Part shown: piece after piece, positions 31,101-39,655 of the stretch
Layout of the letters: each line of letters begins with the position of its first letter
How positions within the stretch are numbered: the first letter of the stretch is position 1
Assembly: GCA_016839705.1 (NCBI GenBank)
Contig: JAEOTR010000057.1
Span: 1 to 64,000, forward strand
Length of the DNA: 64,000 nucleotides
Source of the DNA: Promethearchaeota archaeon
GTDB taxonomy: Archaea; Asgardarchaeota; Lokiarchaeia; Sigyniarchaeales; SOKP01
Reading direction: 5' to 3'
Program-made: the position numbers and the translations under genes
The notes under the pieces: model-generated
Told to the model about the DNA's origin: nothing
Seen by the model: the letters and a program-made list of their open reading frames with translations, nothing else
Databases searched by the model: none

Positions 31101-32045
31101 TAAACTTGTATAACTAGATTCATTTGATAAAGAAAAAGATCCCAAAATTTCAATAAATTGTTCTAATTCATCTTCTGAGATTGTAGCATTAAGTATTTCT
31201 CCGTAATTTTCAATTATAAGATTAAATTGGTCAATGAGTGCCTCCATTTCTAGATTTTCCAAGAAAGAAAAATCAAGCGTTTGAAAGTTGAAATTAAGTT
31301 GGTCGGTTGAGAAATCTGGTTCTTCTTCAATAAAACTAAGAGAATTTAGTATCATAAAAGTTGAAGATAAATGATAATTATTATAATATTCTTTGCTGAT
31401 TAAACGTGAAAGATCTAAAGCTTTCCAGTATCCATCCATTGGTATATTATTTGTAATCTCATCAAAGAATGAATCCCAATTGGGAGCATCTCCTACAAAT
31501 AAAAAGCAATTTGGTTTTGATCCATTTACTCTTATGAGATCAATTTCAAATTTTCTCTTAATGATTTCAAGGGCTCTTTCAGCTCTCAATTGAGCATCTA
31601 TCGTACCTAGTTCTTCGTCATAAGAAAGAAAACCAATAAAACTGTTAAATCCTAACTCATATTGAGATCCAAGCTTACTTTCGACTAAAAGTTTTGGAAA
31701 TATCCCAGGATTAATAGAATTAGAAGCACTAATAAGAGCATTACATTTATAAAAGGCTGGGTCATTTAAATCCAATTGGGAAAAAATATTTGTATCATTT
31801 GTAAAGAGTGATTGCTTTATAATAGATTTATTCCCTGCTACATAGGCATTAATTTGTTCTGCGTAAAGATCTGAACCCGCGATATCAGAAGTCGTCAATG
31901 TATTTTCTTCATCATTTTGATTCATAATCATATTGTTTTTAAAAAGAGAGTATCTTAATGAGTTATCTACTAACTGAACATAAACTGGGGTAAGAAAAAT
32001 AAAAAGAGTAAAAATTATGTGGATAGTTTTTTTAAGATTTTTCAT
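28119..32045 (-). CDS. Large membrane-anchored extracellular protein with DUF11/CARDB-like beta-sandwich repeats (1308 aa)
   Basis: N-terminal signal-type hydrophobic segment; KSVSKDQIEVGDEIMVFIDVKNTGTIEVNDIIVNDMI-type repeats; C-terminal TM IGYIFLPTLIVLIIMVAYIW and basic tail. Confidence 0.8.
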   Translation of the reverse strand: MKNLKKTIHIIFTLFIFLTPVYVQLVDNSLRYSLFKNNMIMNQNDEENTLTTSDIAGSDLYAEQINAYVAGNKSIIKQSLFTNDTNIFSQLDLNDPAFYKCNALISASNSINPGIFPKLLVESKLGSQYELGFNSFIGFLSYDEELGTIDAQLRAERALEIIKRKFEIDLIRVNGSKPNCFLFVGDAPNWDSFFDEITNNIPMDGYWKALDLSRLISKEYYNNYHLSSTFMILNSLSFIEEEPDFSTDQLNFNFQTLDFSFLENLEMEALIDQFNLIIENYGEILNATISEDELEQFIEILGSFSLSNESSYTSLTIQYEGLSEGIKKIGNNQYKFNLWDSLGYRGKPLAPSEKIYIALVGAFMSDIEVNILCTDIIDQTPSNFEFYDYLLEQISLLLYFAGFEFDIQTLKDYSFELFWVNEEGFKKSYVKLVNLNDPGDIVNLLQQLGFGGFPYIPTGIINPPEEFIITYNCSSSEPNIIIKKDLVGNNASYGVYRDFTYNITAENIGNITAWGVPTPIPLELNDFFLLLTLGNQPLADEFQNTIWDIVRIEYPNQYSSLEDFFNFDKDPLIFSFDSLGVGIYDTFFPDILNFTNLWPFNSEMDNVIDIIITGYPQLITALAVLGLTPNELKNMFTNEYSVWNYENWKLEPGEVLTYEVENVSVASLDSFEPFYSNNFTIGNSPKTPEVISGTSVDNTSPDMALTMNNESWVIESEELFLNQQVEIDFIFRNDTTINFIDKNLERISIIINFSTRENLESLNFEIFNFSCEEFLEMTPFLDSIENNTWTFSFINNNESLNWLFYPLDPVNYSVLFKIRGVDTDAFNISIDNLDIEFSTRDINVNEDTGSRVVFGSLSSNVQFERFSNSIPLSTYDMASIMATSYCTNYSSRPGALNTYIINLKNIGSNIAENISIELSIPGIINNTNDFTLVNGNLTYFLSILNPFEEKTINFSFSIPNTRLISEVLITYDNPEKVLAGNSSQLRSITNQVYLTAPVDYLLKVPFIRIIDICYNSSWDEVPDIGSEFNLSYVLKNIGPKGFKIPNLNISINDQIGDLVRIDNDSIFFEDINFNENIFFNITLKKKGWRGYFYPPINFIESSEGPTIQILKSPQIILGEINFSLIKSVSKDQIEVGDEIMVFIDVKNTGTIEVNDIIVNDMISYSQLYFSLTQGKLVAFIDNLKPGEIFTFNYTIRAKRQSIVTLNPASISFYYLHRTEELSNVLNIKINTPQLTQIGYIFLPTLIVLIIMVAYIWQNNKYKKRKRELKRTEMHIFDMSSRDSILKFEPTLRDKLTNLLKESKKKEEE

Positions 32046-32054
32046 AAGTTCCTC

Positions 32055-35000
32055 CTACATTGTCTCTCTATATATATCAACGATTTTCTTTTTTCTGGCT
32101 TTTCTTAAAAGAATTTTCATCCCGAAGAGTACCATAATTAAGGAAAGTAAAAAAATTAATCCTATATTGAAATAGGGTACATATATTACATTGGGTTGAC
32201 CAGTAAGGTTGCTTAAATTCGAAGTTACAATCCAAGCTGAAAGCCAACCAACCACTATTCCAATGGATCCACTACTAATTAATATTATTAGTGATTCAAT
32301 TATGAATAAACGATTTATCTCCTTTCCTTTTAACCCTAATGTTCTAATTATTCCAATTTCTTTCTTTCTTTCAAGAATCGTAGAATAAGATGATGAAAGT
32401 AATCCAAATATGCAAATAAATACCGTCGTCATTGCAATTAGAGTAAACAAAGTATCCATTACAAAAAAAGAAGATTCTTGAACACGAATTAATCTATCAA
32501 GATTGTAGATATTATATGTATAATCCAATCTGTAATTCTCATTTATAACAGATGCAATATAATAAGCTGAAGTTGATTTATCATCTCGGAGTTTAATAAA
32601 AATTCTGTCCAGATATGAAACAGGGGGAATATCCATTATTTTAATATAGGTTTGTTGAGATATTAAAACACCACCTCCCGATGCTTGCGCCGGAGATATT
32701 CCAAATTCTTGAGAAAAGCCGGGTACACTCTTTGCGGTCCCAACTATCTTGAAAGGATACGCTTCCATTTCATCACCACGATAAATTACAATTCTTATTT
32801 TATCACCACGTATTATGTTAAGATCGATAGAAATCGCCTCTGAGATAATACATGGGTAAAAAGGTTCATAATCATCAAATATATTCTTAAATGCTTTTTC
32901 TGCACTGCCAGAAGTCATCTCAATAAATTCTCTCTTCACAGTATACAAATATTGTTCATCTATACCGATTAATGTTATTTCTTGAGAGTCTAATCCGGCG
33001 TAATCACCAACTTCTGCCTTAAACTCTTTATCTGCTTCAGAATAAATTTGAGTCAATTGATAAGGTTTTGCTAAAACAGAAGACACCTTCTCAATCCCAT
33101 TAATTCCTAATAAAACTTCTTCAAATTCTACAGTTATAATTTTATTTGGATTAATATCCGCTTGTTGATTTTGCTTAGCTAGAACATCGAAATTTTCTTG
33201 TAATCCTTCATCTACATTATTTTTTATTGAAGTAGAGAAAAGTCCCCCTCCACCAAAACCTCCATTAAAACCATCTTCAGGCTCTTTCCATCCAGAGGTT
33301 TCAATTACTAAATCTGATCCATATGTAAGTTGAGTCTGGGCAGTTGATTGTGCCGAAAGTGTATTGATAACTGTCGAGGTGAAAATTACAAATGAAAATG
33401 ATAAAGCAAAAATAATAATTGTACTTGAATTTCTTCTTTGATATCGAAAGACGAATATTTTTATCACATTATGTAATCGTTTAGCCATTGGTCTAAATAT
33501 TAGGATTACTAATCTTAATATAATGGGTATTAATCCTAAACCTGCCAAGGTTAACCCAATATTAAATACAAGTAGAATTGATATTAATGTTCCTGCAAAG
33601 AGAGTAGCATCTGAGGAAATTAAGAACCTTGGGATAACAAAAAAAACAAATCCCCCATTAAATGCTAGTATTAGCCCCATGAGTAATAATTTGTAGTTCA
33701 CTGTGGATTTTTTTCGTAAATGATACAATGTATCTTCATGACGATATGGATGTATAGATTCAATTAATTGAAGACGCATCACTTTTAGAGCAGGAGATAT
33801 ACTAACTATCATTCCTACACTAATTCCCATTGTATAAGATATAGCTATTGACCACCACGTAAACGAAAAGTTTAATTGGGTGAAACCAAGCATGCTCGTA
33901 GTGATCACTCTATTTGCGAAGGGAATGATAAGAAAATTTGTCAGTAAATTGGCTGTAAATATCCCTAAAATTGTCCCAAAATTGCATAATAAGAAACCCT
34001 GCATTAAAACAATTGCAAGGTTATACTTTTTACTAGCCCCCAAAGTTCTAAACACACCAAACTCTCTTATTCTCTCCTCAACAGATGTTTTCAGAATTCC
34101 ACTTATTAGAACGCCAGAAATTAGCATTGCAACAATTGAAACAAATATGAAGACAATAACAATTAATATACTTACAAATTCGGAATATCCCAATATTCTC
34201 AATTTTGGTAGATCAATATTATATTCATTAATTCCAATAGCCATTTGAATATTGCTTGCGATACCTTTAACAATTGCCTTTGTTCCCTCAATATTTCTAA
34301 TATCATAGAGCGTGCTACTTTGTTGAAGCGTGAATATTAGCTCACTACAACGCCCATCAAACTCAGTGTAACCAAAATAATCATAGAGAGTATTAATATC
34401 AACAATTATAAGATGCCTATTTCGATATCTATCTGGCCATTTTAGATTGAAGTCAAAGATTGCATCTATTGTTAAGTTTTTACTAACTGATAAAGTTGTA
34501 TTTCCATGTGTTAATTGTAAATCTATTTCAATAACATCATGTAAAGAGTATTTTATAACCTCGTTGAACCCATAATAAATAGCACAGTGATCCATGGGTA
34601 GATCATCCAGATCAAGCCTACCTAACCTATTAGGATCCGTAAATTCTCCAAACCCTATTTGATTTTCTAGAGAAAAGTTGATAGCAGAAACTACAACCCA
34701 TTCTGTTTCACTTGTTTCTTTATTCTTTACACTTCCAGATACATCCATTCTTGGAATGAAACTAGCAACCCCATTTGTTGAATTTTGAATAGTCTCAACA
34801 ACCGGTTGAAATTGAAAATATGATGAACGATCTTCTGGTTCTCCTGTATAATGCCTTACAGAAATTGATCCATCTTGATTTCCGGCTTCTATTGTAAGAA
34901 AATCTACATAACTAGCAGAAATAGAATCAGATAAGAATAAAATAACTGTTAATAATCCTATTGAAATTAGAACTCCTACTATCGCAAATATTGTTCTAAC

Positions 35001-35057
35001 TCTCTGCTTTTTTAAGTCCGAAAACGCATATTTTAAAATTAATTTAAAATGGGTCAT
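32055..35057 (-). CDS. ABC transporter permease, FtsX/MacB-like, large extracytoplasmic domains (1000 aa)
   Basis: TSVEERIREFGVFRTLGASKKYNLAIVLMQGFLL; ILERKKEIGIIRTLGLKGKEINRLFIIESLIILISSG. Confidence 0.9.
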   Translation of the reverse strand: MTHFKLILKYAFSDLKKQRVRTIFAIVGVLISIGLLTVILFLSDSISASYVDFLTIEAGNQDGSISVRHYTGEPEDRSSYFQFQPVVETIQNSTNGVASFIPRMDVSGSVKNKETSETEWVVVSAINFSLENQIGFGEFTDPNRLGRLDLDDLPMDHCAIYYGFNEVIKYSLHDVIEIDLQLTHGNTTLSVSKNLTIDAIFDFNLKWPDRYRNRHLIIVDINTLYDYFGYTEFDGRCSELIFTLQQSSTLYDIRNIEGTKAIVKGIASNIQMAIGINEYNIDLPKLRILGYSEFVSILIVIVFIFVSIVAMLISGVLISGILKTSVEERIREFGVFRTLGASKKYNLAIVLMQGFLLCNFGTILGIFTANLLTNFLIIPFANRVITTSMLGFTQLNFSFTWWSIAISYTMGISVGMIVSISPALKVMRLQLIESIHPYRHEDTLYHLRKKSTVNYKLLLMGLILAFNGGFVFFVIPRFLISSDATLFAGTLISILLVFNIGLTLAGLGLIPIILRLVILIFRPMAKRLHNVIKIFVFRYQRRNSSTIIIFALSFSFVIFTSTVINTLSAQSTAQTQLTYGSDLVIETSGWKEPEDGFNGGFGGGGLFSTSIKNNVDEGLQENFDVLAKQNQQADINPNKIITVEFEEVLLGINGIEKVSSVLAKPYQLTQIYSEADKEFKAEVGDYAGLDSQEITLIGIDEQYLYTVKREFIEMTSGSAEKAFKNIFDDYEPFYPCIISEAISIDLNIIRGDKIRIVIYRGDEMEAYPFKIVGTAKSVPGFSQEFGISPAQASGGGVLISQQTYIKIMDIPPVSYLDRIFIKLRDDKSTSAYYIASVINENYRLDYTYNIYNLDRLIRVQESSFFVMDTLFTLIAMTTVFICIFGLLSSSYSTILERKKEIGIIRTLGLKGKEINRLFIIESLIILISSGSIGIVVGWLSAWIVTSNLSNLTGQPNVIYVPYFNIGLIFLLSLIMVLFGMKILLRKARKKKIVDIYRETM

Positions 35058-35095
35058 ACGTTCAAAATTTTTCGATTTTAGTCAATTTAAATGCT

Positions 35096-36349
35096 TTAAC
35101 GTAAAATTAAACGGTCATTCTCAATTTTGGCAAAGAGATTATTCTCTTCTATTAATTCTTGTAATATATCATTAAAATTTTCTGGTAAATTGGCAATAAT
35201 AAGACTTGGGATACTCTTCTTAATTTCACTTATCGCTATCTCAGCTTTACCTTGATTTGCGAAGAGATATTGGAAAATTTTACTTTTACACTTCTCTTTA
35301 TTAATCTCTGTTTCCTGTCTTCTTTGGAGTTGCATAATTTCAGTCTCTTTCAACCCACCTATTTTTCCTTCATGGGTAAGTTTTCCATCTCTCATATGGA
35401 AAACTTTCGTTGCGAATTCTGAAACAGCAGCGTCATGACTTACAGAAATAAAGGTTGCACCTCTTCGATTTAAATCTCTGAGCAGGTTCAAAATCATAAC
35501 TCCTGTTTTACTGTCAAGATCTCCTGTAGGTTCGTCAAGAATAACAATAGCAGGATCATTAGCAAAAGCTCTAGCAATCGCAACTCTCTGCTGTTCACCA
35601 CCACTTAATTCTGAAGGTGTGTGATGAGCTCGTTCATCTAATCCGACTAACCTCAAGAGATCCATTGATCTCTTTCTCTTTCCTCGACGACTAAGTTTAC
35701 CTGAAAAATGCAACGGAACCATCACATTTTCTATTGCGGTCATTTGGGGAAGTAAGTTATAAAACTGGAAGACAAAACCTATTCTTTCTCGCCGGATCTC
35801 GGCCAAATTGTTATCGTTCAGCATACTTATATTGCGACCCTCTAAGAAGATTTTTCCTCGAGTAGGTGTATCAAGACCTCCAATTAAATTTAGTAATGTC
35901 GTTTTTCCTGAGCCTGAAGGTCCCATTATATCAATGAAGTTCCCACTATCTATTACTAAATCAACCCCACGCAAGGCTGCCACTGCTGTGGTCCCTAATA
36001 GATAAGTTTTATGCAGGTTCTCAACAACTATTAAATGTTCATAATCCTTTCCAGCAATTTTATCACTTTTCGCATCTTTTTTCATTTTTTTCTTTTCTTC
36101 ACGAGACTGTGAAATTATTTCTAATTTCTGTTTCCTAATAGTTTCTTTTCCCTTCTTTTTTTTCCATTTTTCGAATTGTTTTGAAAGTTCTCCCTTCCAA
36201 ATTGCCAGTTTTCCAGTTTCCTCTTCATATTGTTCCATTAGTGGAGTTTTTTTTAAATATCGAGTATTAACCATACGGAATCTGCTCTTTTTTAATTGTT
36301 CTTTATTCTCGATTACCAGATTGAAAATCTTTTTAAAATTTTTTAACAC
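35096..36349 (-). CDS. ABC transporter ATPase, LolD/MacB type, with charged N-terminal and possible winged-helix C-terminal extensions
   Basis: Walker A GPSGSGKTT; signature LSGGEQQRVAIARAF; Walker B PAIVILDEPTGDLD; H-loop SHD. Confidence 0.95.
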   Translation of the reverse strand: MLKNFKKIFNLVIENKEQLKKSRFRMVNTRYLKKTPLMEQYEEETGKLAIWKGELSKQFEKWKKKKGKETIRKQKLEIISQSREEKKKMKKDAKSDKIAGKDYEHLIVVENLHKTYLLGTTAVAALRGVDLVIDSGNFIDIMGPSGSGKTTLLNLIGGLDTPTRGKIFLEGRNISMLNDNNLAEIRRERIGFVFQFYNLLPQMTAIENVMVPLHFSGKLSRRGKRKRSMDLLRLVGLDERAHHTPSELSGGEQQRVAIARAFANDPAIVILDEPTGDLDSKTGVMILNLLRDLNRRGATFISVSHDAAVSEFATKVFHMRDGKLTHEGKIGGLKETEIMQLQRRQETEINKEKCKSKIFQYLFANQGKAEIAISEIKKSIPSLIIANLPENFNDILQELIEENNLFAKIENDRLILR

Positions 36350-36486
36350 TATTATATCTTAATGTTAAATTAAATTTTATCAGATAATTAATCTATTATG
36401 GATAGGTAAATGTGAGAACTGTTTTAAAAATTGATGTTCTATTTTAGTAGAACGTTTAAAATCTGACTATAAAATTAGGGAAAGCT

Positions 36487-37218
36487 TTAATCTTCCCTAC
36501 TTTTTAAATGATCCATTATTTTAAGATAAATATCTTCCTTTGCATCTGGTTTGTTTCCAAAATTACTAGATTTTATAATAGATGGTAATTTAATCAATTC
36601 TTTTTTCGTATTAATCTCTAAAATTTTCGGATTTTTTGCGATCCACGATGGATTATGCGCTAAACCACTTACGTCATATTCAAGTTTTATTTTAACATTA
36701 GTTTTGAATTTTCCTTGTAAAAATTCTAATAATTCGCTTTTAATATTTACCACTAAGCTATTTATAATTGAATCAAAATTTTCGTAGAAAGGATTGATTA
36801 ATTTTTCCTCTACTAAATTAAAATTATGATTTGAGTCTAGAAATATTGCCCCAGATAATGCTTCAAAGACATCTGCTAAAATCCTTGTTCCCTTTATTTG
36901 CTGATTTCCACTTTTGAAAATAAAATTTTGTAAATTTATTCTATTTGCGACTATTTTTAAAGTGTTATCACTTTCTAATAAGGCTTTAATTTTAGTAATT
37001 TTTCCAGGATCTTGTATGCCCTGCTTATATAATTTTAATATAAATACTAGCTTTATTACCGCATCCCCGAGTGTTTCCAAATATTCATAACTAAGCTCTC
37101 CAGTTTCATTAGCAAGTCTTGGGGTTGTTAGGGATTGTACTAGATAATCTTCATTCTTAAACCTATAGCCAATAAAATCTTGAATTTTTCTTAATTTTTC
37201 TTCCTTGTTCATTACCAT
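36487..37218 (-). CDS. rnc: Ribonuclease III (RNase III domain + dsRBD-like C-terminus)
   Basis: Signature SYEYLETLGDAVIKL and second catalytic motif ILADVFEALSGAIFLD; C-terminal IKSELLEFLQGKFKTNVKIKLEYDVSGLAHNPSWIAK...DAKEDIYLKIMDHL. Confidence 0.85.
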   Translation of the reverse strand: MVMNKEEKLRKIQDFIGYRFKNEDYLVQSLTTPRLANETGELSYEYLETLGDAVIKLVFILKLYKQGIQDPGKITKIKALLESDNTLKIVANRINLQNFIFKSGNQQIKGTRILADVFEALSGAIFLDSNHNFNLVEEKLINPFYENFDSIINSLVVNIKSELLEFLQGKFKTNVKIKLEYDVSGLAHNPSWIAKNPKILEINTKKELIKLPSIIKSSNFGNKPDAKEDIYLKIMDHLKSRED

Positions 37219-37276
37219 CTTTAATATACAATTATTTTCAGTTAAATTTAAAAATTTAGAGAAAGCTTAATTAATT

Positions 37277-37699
37277 ATGGAAGGAGGAAATAAAGATAAA
37301 ATTCTTAGAATGATTGATGAAATTGAAAAAAAAAACTCAGAGATTGAAAATTATATTTCTAGTTTAGCAATTTTAACACGAAATGAATCCTTAAAGGAAA
37401 TCATGAAGGATATCATTGAAAAAAACAACATTCTACAAGAAATAGAAGGATCTAAAAGACCACACTTACACACTATAATAGATGAAAAAACAAGTTTTTT
37501 ACGTGAAAAGGTAGATAATTTTCTTTCTAAGATTCAAGAAAATCCTGCCAAAAAAATAATATATCTGAGAGAATTTCTTGATAATTTTGAGTCAATATCG
37601 AAAAATGATAAAGAAGTAATACTCAACTCCTTACAGGATGAGAAAAATAAGGATAAATTAAAAGAAAAAATGACTTCCTTAGTCACGATTTTTTTATAA
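37277..37699 (+). CDS. Hypothetical charged/helical protein
   Basis: 140-aa ORF with ATG; no recognised domain. Confidence 0.55.
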   Translation: MEGGNKDKILRMIDEIEKKNSEIENYISSLAILTRNESLKEIMKDIIEKNNILQEIEGSKRPHLHTIIDEKTSFLREKVDNFLSKIQENPAKKIIYLREFLDNFESISKNDKEVILNSLQDEKNKDKLKEKMTSLVTIFL

Positions 37700-37724
37700 T
37701 CTCAATATTCTGTTAGTAGATTAC

Positions 37725-38129
37725 TTATAGCCTAAACAACTGGAGTAAAATAAGGACTTTCTTTATACCTCTTATTTTTATTCTTCCAGTAAGGATTTTC
37801 CCGATAACTTTCCCAAGAGAGATTTCATCGCTTTCCAGAATTTCTAAAAAAATCGAGGTCTTTGCTTGAAGTAAACCATCCCAACCAAGAAGTTTCTTTT
37901 TCAAGTTCTTTTTTGGGGTATTTTTCATACCTTCTACATATATCTTACCGTTGTCAATCACCAATAATGCCGCATATTTTCCATCCTTGGCATTTAAAAG
38001 AACTTTTACTTCTGTATCTTTGAATTTCACCTTAAACTCCTCATTTTCATTTAGAGGTTCAACTAACCTAGATACAATTCCTGCAAAACCACGGAATTTT
38101 TTCTTTTTTTCATCAGACATAATAATCAT
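37725..38129 (-). CDS. SCP-2-like (sterol carrier fold) protein
   Basis: FKVKFKDTEVKVLLNAKDGKYAALLVIDNGKIYVEGM...WDGLLQAKTSIFLEILESDEISLGKVIGKILTGRIKIRG. Confidence 0.6.
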   Translation of the reverse strand: MIIMSDEKKKKFRGFAGIVSRLVEPLNENEEFKVKFKDTEVKVLLNAKDGKYAALLVIDNGKIYVEGMKNTPKKNLKKKLLGWDGLLQAKTSIFLEILESDEISLGKVIGKILTGRIKIRGIKKVLILLQLFRL

Positions 38130-38280
38130 TAATTTATAGATCTAAAATATCCCTAATCTCTTCTAAAATAATTTAACAAGTTAATTTTGAAAATATTAAT
38201 AAAGCTAAAAACAATTGGAAAATTTACAAATCTAAAGAAGAATAAGTAATCTAACATTAAAACTCCAATATAAGCCTGAT

Positions 38281-38544
38281 TCAGTACCCGTCTGCCTCGC
38301 TTCCACTAAACAGGTCTTCGTAAGCTTTTCGATCTTCGTTTGAGATTCTTTCCCCTCTCAATCCTTCTTTTACTATAATCGGGGCTGCTTCCGTCTCATC
38401 ATGGGGAATTTTCTTTTGTATTTTATACTCCGTTTCCAATTCACCGAGTTCAAATTCTTCCTCACAGGCTTTACAGAACAATTTCTTGTTTTTAGGGATC
38501 AATATATTATCACAATTTGGGCAGAAACGCAATGTTATCACCAA
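38281..38544 (-). CDS. RPB9/TFS N-terminal-type zinc-ribbon protein lacking the C-terminal TFIIS ribbon
   Basis: LRFCPNCDNILIPKNKKLFCKACEEEFEL; no second C-x2-C pair in its 87 aa. Confidence 0.65.
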   Translation of the reverse strand: MVITLRFCPNCDNILIPKNKKLFCKACEEEFELGELETEYKIQKKIPHDETEAAPIIVKEGLRGERISNEDRKAYEDLFSGSEADGY

Positions 38545-38905
38545 ATTTTCGGTTTTAGTTTATAAACTTTTCGATTTTGTTATGTAGGCTATTTCTTTTC
38601 GATAACTACCAATATTAAAAAAGTATAACATTTATAAATTTAACGCATAACTTAAATTATTGTTACTGTATTACGTTTAAAAATTTTATGTTTAAATTAT
38701 TAATTTGTTATTATGAATGTGTGAAGGTAAATGAAGGATAAACTTCTCAAATCATATTACAACCAGATTTCTTATAAAATAATGGTTCTGGATTAACTAA
38801 AATATTCGTCTAGATAATTTAGTTTTACAAAAATCATATAAAAAAATGATCTAACATTATTTCTTTTAAGAATTTTTAATTCAATCTTAAGAAAATTAGG
38901 GATTT

Positions 38906-39646
38906 ATGATAAAGAAATACGAGAAAGCAAAAATCTTAACAATAGCTCATAGAGGAGCAAGCAGCATAGCACCAGAAAACACTTTAAAAGCATTCCAAAA
39001 AGCAATAGAATTAAAGGCGGATTATATAGAGTTTGACGTTCATCAATCTAAGGACGGAGAAATCGTTGTTATGCATGATGGTAATACTTTTAGAACCACG
39101 GGTCATTTTGGCATTATTAATAGAATGACTTTATCCGATTTAAAAAAGCTAGATTGCGGGGATGGAGAAAAAATCCCCACTATAGAGGAACTAATTGAGG
39201 TAACCAAGGGAAAGATTGGATTAAATTGTGAAATTAAAACAAGGGGGATTACCGAGAAAATCATAAAAATCCTCAAGGAATCTGAAATAGTCGAGACTAC
39301 AATAATTAGCTCATTCAAACATGATATACTATTGAAAATTCAGAAATCGGATTCAACTATTAAATTAGCATCCTTAGAACCTACCCGAACTGGATGGATA
39401 AATAGCTGGATGTCTAAGAAAAAGATGCTTAACGTTGCAATCAAAAATAATTTTTACGCGATTAATCCTTTCTATAAATTAGTAAATGAAAAGCTTGTAA
39501 ATAGAGCACATAAGAATGATATAAAAGTTTTTCCTTGGACTGTCGATTCAGAATCAACTATCAAGAAACTAATAAATGATGGTGTCGATGGAATTATTAC
39601 TAACAAAATTCCTAAAGTCCGAGAAGTACTGAATCAAATAAGTTGA
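38906..39646 (+). CDS. Glycerophosphodiester phosphodiesterase (copy 1)
   Basis: IAHRGASSIAPENTLKAFQKAIELKADYIEFDVHQSKDGEIVVMHD; FPWTVDSESTIKKLINDGVDGIITNK. Confidence 0.95.
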   Translation: MIKKYEKAKILTIAHRGASSIAPENTLKAFQKAIELKADYIEFDVHQSKDGEIVVMHDGNTFRTTGHFGIINRMTLSDLKKLDCGDGEKIPTIEELIEVTKGKIGLNCEIKTRGITEKIIKILKESEIVETTIISSFKHDILLKIQKSDSTIKLASLEPTRTGWINSWMSKKKMLNVAIKNNFYAINPFYKLVNEKLVNRAHKNDIKVFPWTVDSESTIKKLINDGVDGIITNKIPKVREVLNQIS

Positions 39647-39655
39647 TAGAATGCA

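Noticed and set aside
33880-34248. 122-aa antisense ORF
   Set aside because: Shadow ORF of the FtsX-like permease on the minus strand; repetitive hydrophobic translation.
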